From positions 1 to 47,085 of the forward strand of contig CAILVF010000060.1 in the NCBI GenBank assembly GCA_903837605.1: a stretch of DNA of 47,085 nucleotides, written 5' to 3'. Positions 25,458 to 33,529 of the stretch are shown one piece after another. The notes below the pieces were generated by a model. It saw nothing but the letters and a program-made list of their open reading frames with translations. It was not told the origin of the DNA and did not search any database. The position numbers and the translations under genes are program-made. Numbering within the stretch: position 1 is the stretch's first letter; the number at the start of each line of letters is the position of its first letter. Source of the DNA: an uncultured Bacteroidales bacterium. GTDB lineage: Bacteria > Bacteroidota > Bacteroidia > Bacteroidales > FEN-979.

Positions 25458-26322
25458 ATTAAAAGGCACCGGGGTTGCAATCGTAAGCCCGTTTACAAAA
25501 TCAGGTGCAGTCGATCTCAAAGCCTATGGCAAGGTGATGGATTTCATCATTGAAGGCGGATGTGAATTTATCGTTGTGCTGGGTACCACCGGTGAATCGC
25601 CTACCATGTCAAAACAGGAGAAGTCTGAACTGATCCGGTACTCCGTTGAAAAAAACAAAGGCCGGGTCCCCCTGGTTGTCGGGATAGGAGGGAATAATAC
25701 ATCCGAAGTGGTATCGGCAATCGGCGACACCTCTTTTAAAGGGGTCGATGCCGTTTTGTCGGTTTGCCCGTATTATAACAAACCACAGCAGGAGGGTATC
25801 TTCCGGCATTTTAAAGCTGTTTCGGAAGCCAGTCCGGTACCTGTGATTTTGTATACCGTTCCGGGAAGGACCGGCAGTAATATTGCGGCTTCAACAACTA
25901 TCAGGCTTGCAAAGGAATGCAAGAATATTATCGGGATCAAGGAAGCCTCCGGGAACTTTGACCAGATAAGCCAGGTATTGAAAAACAGGCCGGAAGGTTT
26001 TCTTGTGCTTTCCGGTGACGATGCTCTTACCCTGCCCATGCTGGCTCTCGGTGCCGACGGAGTGATCTCTGTGGTTGCAAATGTCTTCCCCGGGGAATTT
26101 TCAAACATGGTCCGTCTCGGGTTGAACGGAGACTTCGCAAAAGCCCGTGAACTTCATTTCCGTCTCCTGGATTTCATCAATTCACTTTTTGCCGACGGCA
26201 GCCCTGCCGGTGTGAAAGCCGCTCTTGAAATCAAAAAACTTGCAGGCAACTATCTCAGGCTTCCCCTGGTCCCTGTCAATGACAGTACCTATAAACTAAT
26301 CAAACAACTGATCAACTTATGA
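25438..26322 (+). CDS. dapA: 4-hydroxy-tetrahydrodipicolinate synthase DapA
   Basis: DapA condenses pyruvate with aspartate semialdehyde, the first committed step of lysine and diaminopimelate synthesis. The 294-residue protein has the normal length and shows GTTGESPTM near residue 44, YNKPQQEG near 108, the Tyr of LYTVPGRTG near 138 and the Schiff-base Lys in IGIKEASGN near 166. It sits in an overlapping string: 20 bases with the upstream DUF6913-like gene and four bases (ATGA) with the downstream M14 peptidase gene. Transcription probably starts at the promoter at 24837-24867. Confidence 0.96.
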   Translation: MKNIRSKLKGTGVAIVSPFTKSGAVDLKAYGKVMDFIIEGGCEFIVVLGTTGESPTMSKQEKSELIRYSVEKNKGRVPLVVGIGGNNTSEVVSAIGDTSFKGVDAVLSVCPYYNKPQQEGIFRHFKAVSEASPVPVILYTVPGRTGSNIAASTTIRLAKECKNIIGIKEASGNFDQISQVLKNRPEGFLVLSGDDALTLPMLALGADGVISVVANVFPGEFSNMVRLGLNGDFAKARELHFRLLDFINSLFADGSPAGVKAALEIKKLAGNYLRLPLVPVNDSTYKLIKQLINL

Positions 26323-28040
26323 AAAAACTCCTGACTCTTTTAGTACTACTGTTTTTTACAATCGTTTTGGTTCAGGCCCAGTCATATGATGTAAAGAAGG
26401 CTGACAGCCTGCTCAATGCAAACGGAGAAGTTTATTTCAGTTTCCATGTTTATGACAGGGCTGAACTGGATGCGCTTACGAACATTATTTCTCTTGACAA
26501 TGTCAGGGGTGATGAGGTCTTTGCATATGCCAACCGTAAGGAATTCGGTAAGTTCAGCAAACTTGGCTATGTCGTCACGATACTCACGCCGCCGGGGAGC
26601 ATGCTTGCCGATAAGGACCTGATGAAACCCGAAGGCGCCCTTAACTCCAAAGGACCTGCTACCTGGAACTTTTACCCGTCGTACCAGCAATATCTGGATA
26701 CCATGGCTTATTATGCCAGCACTTATCCCTCTTTATGCAAGATTGACACAATCGGGACATCCAAAACAGGCCGCCTTCTTCTTGCAGCCAAAATCTCCAG
26801 GAATGTCAATGTTGATGAAGCCAAGCCACAGTTCCTGTATACAAGTTCAATTCATGGCGATGAGGTTACAGGCTATGTTGAGATGCTGCATCTCATTGAG
26901 TATCTGCTGACCAATTACGGGACAGACCCAAAAGCAACAAGGCTGGTCGATAGTGTTCAGATCTTTATTAATCCGCTTGCAAACCCCGACGGTACATACC
27001 ATGGAGGCAACAATACCGTAAACGGTGCAACCAGGACAAATGCCAACAATGTTGACCTGAACAGGAATTATCCCGACCCTGCTGCAGGCCCGCATCCCGA
27101 CGGCAATGCATGGCAGCCGGAAACCGTTGCATTTATGAACTTTGCATCTACTTTTGGCTTTAATATGTCGGCCAATTTTCACGGAGGCTCCGAGGTTTTC
27201 AATTACCCATGGGATACCTGGGTGAGACGATGTGCCGATGTTAACTGGTGGGAGTTTGTTGGCCGCGAGTTTGCCGACACTATCCACCAGTATGGCCCAA
27301 CAGGGTATTTTACAGATGAGCAGAATGGAGTTACTGACGGATATGACTGGTACAGGGTTACCGGTGGCCGCCAGGATTATATGAACTACTGGCATTCATG
27401 CAGGGAGGTAACCATTGAGCTTACCACTGTAAAAATTATGCCTGCAAGCCTGCTGCCGAGTTATTGGAATTATGAATACCGCTCATTCCTGAATTATATC
27501 GAACAATCATTATATGGTATACACGGCGTAGTTACCGATACTGCAACAGGTCTGCCTCTGTATGCAAAGCTCACCGTTCTGAACCATGATGCGGACAGTT
27601 CTATAATTTATTCGCGTATGCCCACGGGGTTTTACGACAGGGTCATCGACCAGGGAACCTGGTCCCTTATGTTTTCATGTCCGGGGTACCACACCAAAAC
27701 CATCAATAACGTCACGGTGACGCGCAGGCATGGAATACACCTTGATGTTCAGCTAAAGGCCATTAATTATGGGACAGGCGAACTTAACCAGGGAGAACTT
27801 ACAATATATCCTGTGCCTGCCTCTAAAGATATTCATATTGTGCTGCCTGAAGCTGAATCCGCGAAATGGAAGCTGGATGTACTGAATATTCTGGGAGTCA
27901 GCATGTATTCCGGGGAGATTGTCAACACAGGCCAGCTTGTTTGCAACCTTGACGTTTCATCATATCCTGCCGGAATGTATTTCATAAGACTTTCCGGCAA
28001 AAGCGGGATATACCGCAAACAGGTCGTCATCAGGCACTGA
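26319..28040 (+). CDS. Secreted M14 zinc carboxypeptidase with T9SS sorting domain
   Basis: The 573-residue protein has a signal peptide ending near VQAQ (residue 21), an M14 carboxypeptidase domain (about 118-395), and a T9SS type A tail (about 495-573, with IYPVPAS, SYPAGMYFIRLSG and RKQVVIRH). Zinc-site motifs are HGDE (His179, Glu182), a DLNRNYPDP segment, NFHGG and the catalytic Glu in TIELTTVK. A carboxypeptidase-regulatory-like beta domain (IHGVVTDTATGLPLYAKLTV) follows the catalytic domain, as in CPD-type carboxypeptidases. It should remove C-terminal residues from peptides outside the cell. It overlaps dapA by four bases. Confidence 0.93.
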   Translation: MKKLLTLLVLLFFTIVLVQAQSYDVKKADSLLNANGEVYFSFHVYDRAELDALTNIISLDNVRGDEVFAYANRKEFGKFSKLGYVVTILTPPGSMLADKDLMKPEGALNSKGPATWNFYPSYQQYLDTMAYYASTYPSLCKIDTIGTSKTGRLLLAAKISRNVNVDEAKPQFLYTSSIHGDEVTGYVEMLHLIEYLLTNYGTDPKATRLVDSVQIFINPLANPDGTYHGGNNTVNGATRTNANNVDLNRNYPDPAAGPHPDGNAWQPETVAFMNFASTFGFNMSANFHGGSEVFNYPWDTWVRRCADVNWWEFVGREFADTIHQYGPTGYFTDEQNGVTDGYDWYRVTGGRQDYMNYWHSCREVTIELTTVKIMPASLLPSYWNYEYRSFLNYIEQSLYGIHGVVTDTATGLPLYAKLTVLNHDADSSIIYSRMPTGFYDRVIDQGTWSLMFSCPGYHTKTINNVTVTRRHGIHLDVQLKAINYGTGELNQGELTIYPVPASKDIHIVLPEAESAKWKLDVLNILGVSMYSGEIVNTGQLVCNLDVSSYPAGMYFIRLSGKSGIYRKQVVIRH

Positions 28041-28856
28041 TCAGAGTGCAAACTTCACTCCAAAGCCGAACAGGACCCGGTAAATCAGTAAGAATGCAAG
28101 GGCAGATAGAGCTGCTTTCCAGGATATTTTAAATTCAGGGATTTCCTCTTCGAAATAAATATCCTGGATATTTGCCGACCTCGAAAGGACCGGTATAAGA
28201 AAAATTATCCCGCAAAGTCTTACCAGTGTTGAAAACCAGCTTATTGCAGGCAACTCAATGATCTGCAGCAGGAGTATTCCTGCCAGGTATGGGAAAACAT
28301 ACTGGTATATTACAAATTTTGTTTTTTCAAGCCCCTTTATATCGGTCAGATATATATTCGCAGTAAATAAAAGAGTTCGCGAGAGTACGACACCTGAGAA
28401 GAACAGCAGGATACCGCCAAGTATAGTCAGGACCAGTTTACCGGTATCCATGATGAACATATACATGATAACGTAACCGAATCCCTGGTTCATCAAGGCT
28501 CCGACTGCTATTTCACCCAGGAAAGACACGATGGAAAGAATTGCAAGCCAGATGAGCAGAATTCTTAACATCCCGTTCTCGGTGGCAACCTTGGTGAAAA
28601 TGATCAGTAAAACAAGGCCAAGGATGAGACACAGCAACGGCCCCGTTCCGAAAACGACGGTTACCGAATCGGATGCCCAATCGGAACTCCTGACCAGATA
28701 ATCGATTTTGTCGTAGTAAATCCTGACGGGAATATTGAATGCTGAAGCTGAAAATGCCACACTCATCCGTGAAATAAAAAAAAGGATAAAGTAAGCACAA
28801 AGAAAATAAAACAGGGAATTCAGAAAAATAACCCGGAATACCCTGTGCTTCGGCAT
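28041..28856 (-). CDS. Multi-pass membrane protein of unknown function
   Basis: I do not recognise this 271-residue protein. It has about six to seven predicted membrane helices, among them FLNSLFYFLCAYFILFFIS (about 10-28), GTGPLLCLILGLVLLIIF (about 70-87), and a C-terminal LSALAFLLIYRVLFGFGV. The acidic loop DIYFEEEIPEF precedes the last helix. It starts 11 bases after the stop of the alpha-oxoamine synthase gene on the same strand, so the two are likely co-transcribed, suggesting a lipid-related or membrane role. Its stop directly abuts the stop of the convergent M14 gene. Confidence 0.65.
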   Translation of the reverse strand: MPKHRVFRVIFLNSLFYFLCAYFILFFISRMSVAFSASAFNIPVRIYYDKIDYLVRSSDWASDSVTVVFGTGPLLCLILGLVLLIIFTKVATENGMLRILLIWLAILSIVSFLGEIAVGALMNQGFGYVIMYMFIMDTGKLVLTILGGILLFFSGVVLSRTLLFTANIYLTDIKGLEKTKFVIYQYVFPYLAGILLLQIIELPAISWFSTLVRLCGIIFLIPVLSRSANIQDIYFEEEIPEFKISWKAALSALAFLLIYRVLFGFGVKFAL

Positions 28857-28867
28857 TTGGCTAAAGA

Positions 28868-30121
28868 TTAATATTTGTCAGCTACAAGCGGAATGCCCCC
28901 GGTGCCGTATTTCCCTTCGTCGAGTTTCTTCCTTACCTCTGAGAATGCACTGATGGTGTATTCAACATCTTCAAGGGTATGAACTGCTGTAGGAATCAGG
29001 CGCAGCATGATAACGCCTTTTGGAACAACGGGGTAAACGACCATGGAACAGAAAACTCCGTAATTCTCCCTGAGATCTGCAACGACCTGTGTGGCAGCCG
29101 TCGGGTCTCCTTCAAAAAAGACAGGAGTGACAGGCGACTGGGTCCTGCCAAGGTTAAATCCTTTTTCCTTCAACCCGCTCTGCAATGCATGTACTATTAC
29201 CCAGAGTTTATCTTTAATCTCCGGATGATTCCTGATCAGTTCCATTCTTTTTAAAGAACCGATTACCATCGGCATAGGGAGGGATTTTGCATAGATCTGC
29301 GATCTCATATTGAAGGTCAGTGATTTTATGATTCTCTTTTCCGACGCTACGAAAGCGCCTATGCCAGCCATCGATTTGGCGAAGGTGCCAAAATACACAT
29401 CCACCTGGTCCATGACATCCTGCTCTTCACTGGTCCCTGCACCGGTTTTGCCCATTGTTCCAAAACCGTGAGCGTCATCTATCAGTAGCCTGAATCCATA
29501 CTTTTCCTTTAGCCTGAGAATACCTTTAAGGTCTCCGCAGTCGCCTACCATGCCATACACCCCTTCGGTAATGACAAGGATACCGCCACCGGTCTGGGCA
29601 GTCACTTTCTGTGCATGGATCAGCTGATGCTCGAACTTTTCCATGTTATTATGGGGATAGACGAAACGTTTACCAATATGCATCCTGAGTCCGTCAAGTA
29701 TACAGGCATGTGCATCAGAATCATATACAACAACATCGTTCCGGTCAAGCAGGGAGTCAATGATGGAAGTCATCCCCATGTAACCAAAATTAAGAAGGTA
29801 AGCTGCCTCTTTGTGCTCAAAATCTGCAAGTTCCTGCTCAAGCTGCTCATGATAAACCGTCTGGCCCGACATCATCCTGGCGCCCATCGGGGATCCCATG
29901 CCGTATTTTGCTGCCGCATCGGCATCGGCCTTTCTTACTTCAGGATGGTTTGCAAGACCGAGATAATTGTTAAGACTCCATACAAGTACATCCCGGCCTC
30001 TGAATTTCATCCTGTTAGAGATCTCTCCTTCAAGCTTCGGGAAGAAATAATATCCGTATCCTGCATCGGCGAACTGCCCAAGCGGGCCCATGTTGGCCGC
30101 TACTTTATCAAAAATATCCAC
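28868..30121 (-). CDS. Alpha-oxoamine synthase family enzyme (serine palmitoyltransferase / cysteate acyltransferase type)
   Basis: The 417-residue PLP enzyme belongs to the alpha-oxoamine synthase family, which condenses an amino acid with an acyl-CoA and loses CO2. Key residues are visible: PLP-stacking His138 in DSDAHACILDG, Asp215 and His218 in LLIDDAHGFG, and the Schiff-base Lys249 in GTFAKSMAGIG. The family includes serine palmitoyltransferase (sphingolipids), cysteate acyltransferase (capnine-type sulfonolipids), KBL and BioF. There is no bio or threonine-degradation gene nearby, so a lipid role is more likely. The N-terminal 30 residues differ from the Bacteroides serine palmitoyltransferase as I recall it. 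It is followed by a membrane protein gene. Confidence 0.82.
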   Translation of the reverse strand: MDIFDKVAANMGPLGQFADAGYGYYFFPKLEGEISNRMKFRGRDVLVWSLNNYLGLANHPEVRKADADAAAKYGMGSPMGARMMSGQTVYHEQLEQELADFEHKEAAYLLNFGYMGMTSIIDSLLDRNDVVVYDSDAHACILDGLRMHIGKRFVYPHNNMEKFEHQLIHAQKVTAQTGGGILVITEGVYGMVGDCGDLKGILRLKEKYGFRLLIDDAHGFGTMGKTGAGTSEEQDVMDQVDVYFGTFAKSMAGIGAFVASEKRIIKSLTFNMRSQIYAKSLPMPMVIGSLKRMELIRNHPEIKDKLWVIVHALQSGLKEKGFNLGRTQSPVTPVFFEGDPTAATQVVADLRENYGVFCSMVVYPVVPKGVIMLRLIPTAVHTLEDVEYTISAFSEVRKKLDEGKYGTGGIPLVADKY

Positions 30122-30166
30122 TTTAATACGTTTTTAATTAATGAAGCGTTATCTAAATTGACGCAG

Positions 30167-30174
30167 CAAAATTA
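30167..30174 (-). promoter_or_regulatory. -7 promoter element for the alpha-oxoamine synthase gene
   Basis: The minus strand reads TAATTTTG, an exact TAnnTTTG match, 46 bases before the ATG at 30121. It is back to back with the bamD -7 element. Confidence 0.5.
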
Positions 30175-30196
30175 GTATTATTTCCCTAAAAAAACG

Positions 30197-30204
30197 TACC
30201 TTTG
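30197..30204 (+). promoter_or_regulatory. -7 promoter element for the bamD operon
   Basis: TACCTTTG matches TAnnTTTG and ends five bases before the bamD ATG. No TTTG is seen at the -33 position. Confidence 0.5.
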
Positions 30205-30208
30205 CAGC

Positions 30209-31063
30209 ATGAAATACCGGATATCCTTTCCGCTACTGCTAATCCTTCTCCTAACCCTCGGTTCATGCTCTTTTCAGAAGATCCTGAAGAGTGGCTCCGT
30301 AGATGAGAAATATGATGAAGCCATGAAGCTTTATCATGAAAAAGATTATTCGCGGTCCCTGCAGTTGTTCGACCAGCTGATCAACGTTGTAAGGGCCAGC
30401 GACAAATCGCAGCGCATTTATTATTACTATTCCTACTGTTATTACTACCAGAAGGATTATACTCTCGCTGCTTATTATTTTAAGAGATATACAAACAACT
30501 ACCCGAATACCCCTGAAGCCGAGGAATGCTATTATATGAATGCCTACTGCCTCTTTATGAATTCCCCGACTTTTACCCTTGATCAGACAAATACCTATGA
30601 GGCATTGAAGGAGCTGCAGCTATTCACTAATACTTATCCTACAAGCAAACGGATCCCCGAATGCAATGAGCTTATTGATAAGCTTCGTGAGAAACTTGCA
30701 GCCAAGGATTTTCGTATTGCTAAAATGTATTACAGGATGGAAGACTATGCAGCTGCCATCCAGTGTTATAATAACATCCTGAAGGAATATCCTGAAACAA
30801 AAGACAAGGAAGAGATACTTTTCATGATCATTAAAACATATTACAAATACGCCAAGGAAAGTATTGAAGATAAAAAGAAGGACCGGTATTCCAAGACAGT
30901 CCAGGCATATAATGACTTCGTTTCCCAGCATCCCGAAAGCGAATTCCTGAATGAGGCCAAGGACCTTCACGGGAGAAGCCAGAAGGAATTAGAAGGCCTT
31001 ATTGCAAGGGAACAGAAGAAATTGAATCATTTAAACGAGGAACCAATTAAAGCAACACATTAA
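30209..31063 (+). CDS. bamD: Outer-membrane protein assembly lipoprotein BamD
   Basis: BamD is the essential lipoprotein partner of BamA in folding beta-barrel proteins into the outer membrane. The 284-residue protein has a lipoprotein signal ending LGSCS (Cys20), then TPR-type helices starting KYDEAMKLYHEKDYSRSLQLFDQLI, with the family pattern YYYSYCYYYQKDYTLAAYYFKRY near residue 75. The C-terminal part is lysine-rich. It is the first gene of the bamD-rpoZ-coaBC-porD-recN unit; the next gene starts one base after its stop. The -7 element ends five bases before the ATG, so the mRNA may be almost leaderless. Confidence 0.92.
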   Translation: MKYRISFPLLLILLLTLGSCSFQKILKSGSVDEKYDEAMKLYHEKDYSRSLQLFDQLINVVRASDKSQRIYYYYSYCYYYQKDYTLAAYYFKRYTNNYPNTPEAEECYYMNAYCLFMNSPTFTLDQTNTYEALKELQLFTNTYPTSKRIPECNELIDKLREKLAAKDFRIAKMYYRMEDYAAAIQCYNNILKEYPETKDKEEILFMIIKTYYKYAKESIEDKKKDRYSKTVQAYNDFVSQHPESEFLNEAKDLHGRSQKELEGLIAREQKKLNHLNEEPIKATH

Positions 31064-31064
31064 G

Positions 31065-31400
31065 ATGGATTATAAAAAGATCAAGACTGATGTAAATGCT
31101 GTAACCCGTAATATCGAGGATTTTACGAACGGTACGGCAAATGTGTACGAAACTGTATCTATTTTGTCAAAGCGTGCGAACCAGATCGGGTTGGAGATGA
31201 AAGAAGAATTGAATCAAAAGATCTCCGAATTCGCAACAACCACCGACAACCTGGAAGAAGTTTTTGAAAACCGCGAGCAGATTGAGATCGCAAAGTACTA
31301 TGAACACCTGCCAAAGCCCACGCTTATCTCCGTACATGAATACCTTAATGGTGAGATTTATTTCAGGAACCCTCACAAAGAAAGACCGGATGAGTTCTAA
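31065..31400 (+). CDS. rpoZ: RNA polymerase omega subunit (Bacteroidota type)
   Basis: The 111-residue protein starts MDYKKIKTDVNAVTRNIEDF and has the core NVYETVSILSKRANQIGLEMKEE, which corresponds to the omega region that clamps the beta-prime subunit. Bacteroidota omega proteins are longer and divergent compared with E. coli (91 residues), and this one has the usual C-terminal LPKPTLISVHEYLNGEIYF. The position between bamD and coaBC, which is common in this phylum, supports the call. It is cytoplasmic and co-transcribed with its neighbours. Confidence 0.82.
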   Translation: MDYKKIKTDVNAVTRNIEDFTNGTANVYETVSILSKRANQIGLEMKEELNQKISEFATTTDNLEEVFENREQIEIAKYYEHLPKPTLISVHEYLNGEIYFRNPHKERPDEF

Positions 31401-31415
31401 TTGTTAATTTACAAT

Positions 31416-32609
31416 ATGCTCAAAGGTAAAAAGATAGTCGTTGGAATAACAGGCAGCATCGCTGCTTATAAAGCACCTCTTCTTGTTCGTATGCTTGTGA
31501 AAGAGGGATGTGAAGTCAGAGTTATCATGACACCCGTATCCAGGGATTTCGTGACCCCGCTTACTCTTGCTACTCTTTCAAGGAACCCTGTTATCGTTGA
31601 GCCTTTTCGTGCTGCAAGCGGGGAATGGAGCAATCATGTTGAACTGGGAATCTGGGCTGATGCGATGATTTTTGCACCAGTCACAGCCAATACCCTGGGG
31701 AAAATGGTTAACGGCATTGCCGACAATTTTGTCATCACCGCTTACCTTTCGGCCAAATGCCCTGTGTTTATTGCCCCTGCCATGGATCTTGACATGTTCA
31801 ACCATCCGTCAACCCGGAAGAACATAGAGATCCTCAGATCCTACGGCAATTTCATTATCGAGCCTCAGACAGGGGAACTTGCAAGCGGGCTTTCAGGCCC
31901 CGGCAGGATGGAGGAGCCCGATAAAATCCTGACCATTTTTAAAACGTTCTTTGAGAGGCAAAACCAGCTGAACGGCAAAAAGGTCCTGATCACGGCGGGA
32001 CCCACTGTCGAACGTATCGACCCTGTGAGGTATATCAGTAACTTCTCTACAGGATTAATGGGGGTTACACTGGCCAATGAGGCGCAAGCAAGGGGAGCTG
32101 AGGTTATCCTGGTTACAGGACCTAGCCACCCGCTTACTGTTTCGGGAGGAATTAAAGAAATCAAAGTTGAGTCGGCCGAAGAAATGTATAAGGCCTGTAT
32201 GAAATATTTTCCCCAGTCTGAGTTCATCATAATGGCCGCTGCAGTTGCTGATTATACACCTGTAGTGACAGCAACGGATAAAATCAAAAAGTCAAAAGAC
32301 AAGCTATCAGTCGACCTTCATTCCACAACCGATATCCTAAAGAAAATGGGCCAGTCAAAAAAAATTGCCCAGACACTTGTCGGATTTGCGCTTGAAACAG
32401 AGAATGAAATCGCTAATGCTGAAAAAAAACTGAAAAGCAAAAACCTCGACTTTATTATCCTGAATTCACTCAGGGAAAAAGGCGCAGGATTCGGTACTCC
32501 AACCAATAAAATTACCATTCTCAACCCCGGGGGGGTTATTCACCGCGGCACGGTTAAACCTAAGGAAGAAGTAGCCAAGGATATCTGGGATATTATTTCC
32601 AAAAAATGA
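31416..32609 (+). CDS. coaBC: Bifunctional CoaBC: phosphopantothenoylcysteine synthetase/decarboxylase
   Basis: CoaBC makes 4'-phosphopantetheine for coenzyme A in two steps. The 397-residue protein has an N-terminal flavin decarboxylase domain (GITGSIAAYKAP near residue 10, NHVELGIWADAMIFAPVTAN near 73, APAMDLDMFNHP near 120) and a C-terminal synthetase domain that starts VLITAGPTVERIDPVRYISN near 190. The start is the ATG at 31416, which gives the usual N-terminus; the frame also opens with TTG at 31401. It lies 15 bases after rpoZ and overlaps porD by four bases. Confidence 0.96.
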   Translation: MLKGKKIVVGITGSIAAYKAPLLVRMLVKEGCEVRVIMTPVSRDFVTPLTLATLSRNPVIVEPFRAASGEWSNHVELGIWADAMIFAPVTANTLGKMVNGIADNFVITAYLSAKCPVFIAPAMDLDMFNHPSTRKNIEILRSYGNFIIEPQTGELASGLSGPGRMEEPDKILTIFKTFFERQNQLNGKKVLITAGPTVERIDPVRYISNFSTGLMGVTLANEAQARGAEVILVTGPSHPLTVSGGIKEIKVESAEEMYKACMKYFPQSEFIIMAAAVADYTPVVTATDKIKKSKDKLSVDLHSTTDILKKMGQSKKIAQTLVGFALETENEIANAEKKLKSKNLDFIILNSLREKGAGFGTPTNKITILNPGGVIHRGTVKPKEEVAKDIWDIISKK

Positions 32610-33511
32610 AACGATTCCTGCTCATAGCAATTGTTCTCCTTTCAGGCATGTATTCATCGGCCCAGGAAATGAATTGCACAGTAAGCGTCTCAGCCCAGCA
32701 GATCGAAGGTACCGATAAACGTGTTTTTGAAACCATGCAAAATGCTATTTATGAGTTCATTAACAACCGTAAATGGTCAAACTATAATTTCAGGATTGAA
32801 GAAAGAATAGAATGTACATTCCTTATTACCGTTAACAGCCGACTGGGAGCTGATGAGTTTACAGGAAATATAAACCTTGTGCTAAGGCGGCCTGTGCTGA
32901 ATTCAGCCTATAACACCGTACTGCTTAACTATATAGATAAAGGATTCCAGTTTCACTATACCGAGTTCCAGCCCCTCGACTATTCCGACGGTACATTCAC
33001 ATCCAACCTTACATCGGTCCTCGCGTTTTATACCTATATGTACCTCGGATTATATTTCGATTCGTTCTCGCAGAATGGCGGCCAGGCATTCCTCGTCAAG
33101 GCACAGGAAGTCGTGACAACAGCTCAGAATGCAAATGAACCCGGCTGGAAAGCATTTGACGGAACCCGCAACCGTTACTGGATGGTTGAGAATTTCCTGA
33201 ACCCAAGCAACCTGGCATTGAGGGAATTTTATTATAAATACCATCGCCTGGGCCTTGATCAGATGTACGAAAAGGTTGACGGAGGAAGAGATAACTGTAC
33301 ACAAAGCCTCGAAGGAATCAAGAACCTGTATAACACTAAGCCTGAACTGTTTGCAATTCAGTTGCTTACCGATGCAAAACGAGATGAATTTATCAATGTC
33401 TATTCCGACCAGAAAGTTCCGCCTTCTGAAAAAGCAAGCGTTGTGAATATTTTTAAAGAGTTGGACCCTGCTAACGGATCAAAATACCAGGCAATTCTGG
33501 AAAACCATTAA
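32606..33511 (+). CDS. porD: PorD-like T9SS accessory protein (DUF4835)
   Basis: The 301-residue protein has a signal peptide ending SSAQ (about residue 20) and then a DUF4835 core starting MNCTVSVSAQQIEGTDKRVF, with DGTRNRYWMVENFLNPS near residue 190. DUF4835 is the PorD family, which is needed for type IX secretion in Porphyromonas gingivalis. Two T9SS cargo peptidases are in this window, which fits. It overlaps coaBC by four bases and precedes recN by 18 bases. Whether it is essential for T9SS in this organism is unknown. Confidence 0.8.
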   Translation: MKRFLLIAIVLLSGMYSSAQEMNCTVSVSAQQIEGTDKRVFETMQNAIYEFINNRKWSNYNFRIEERIECTFLITVNSRLGADEFTGNINLVLRRPVLNSAYNTVLLNYIDKGFQFHYTEFQPLDYSDGTFTSNLTSVLAFYTYMYLGLYFDSFSQNGGQAFLVKAQEVVTTAQNANEPGWKAFDGTRNRYWMVENFLNPSNLALREFYYKYHRLGLDQMYEKVDGGRDNCTQSLEGIKNLYNTKPELFAIQLLTDAKRDEFINVYSDQKVPPSEKASVVNIFKELDPANGSKYQAILENH

Positions 33512-33529
33512 TTTTACTTATTTGCGACA

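Noticed and set aside
26847..27395. A 182-residue minus-strand frame opposite the M14 peptidase gene
   Set aside because: Antisense to conserved catalytic motifs of the peptidase; composition is a shadow of the real frame.
29615..30175. A 186-residue plus-strand frame opposite the alpha-oxoamine synthase gene
   Set aside because: Antisense to the PLP enzyme and its promoter region; no family resemblance.
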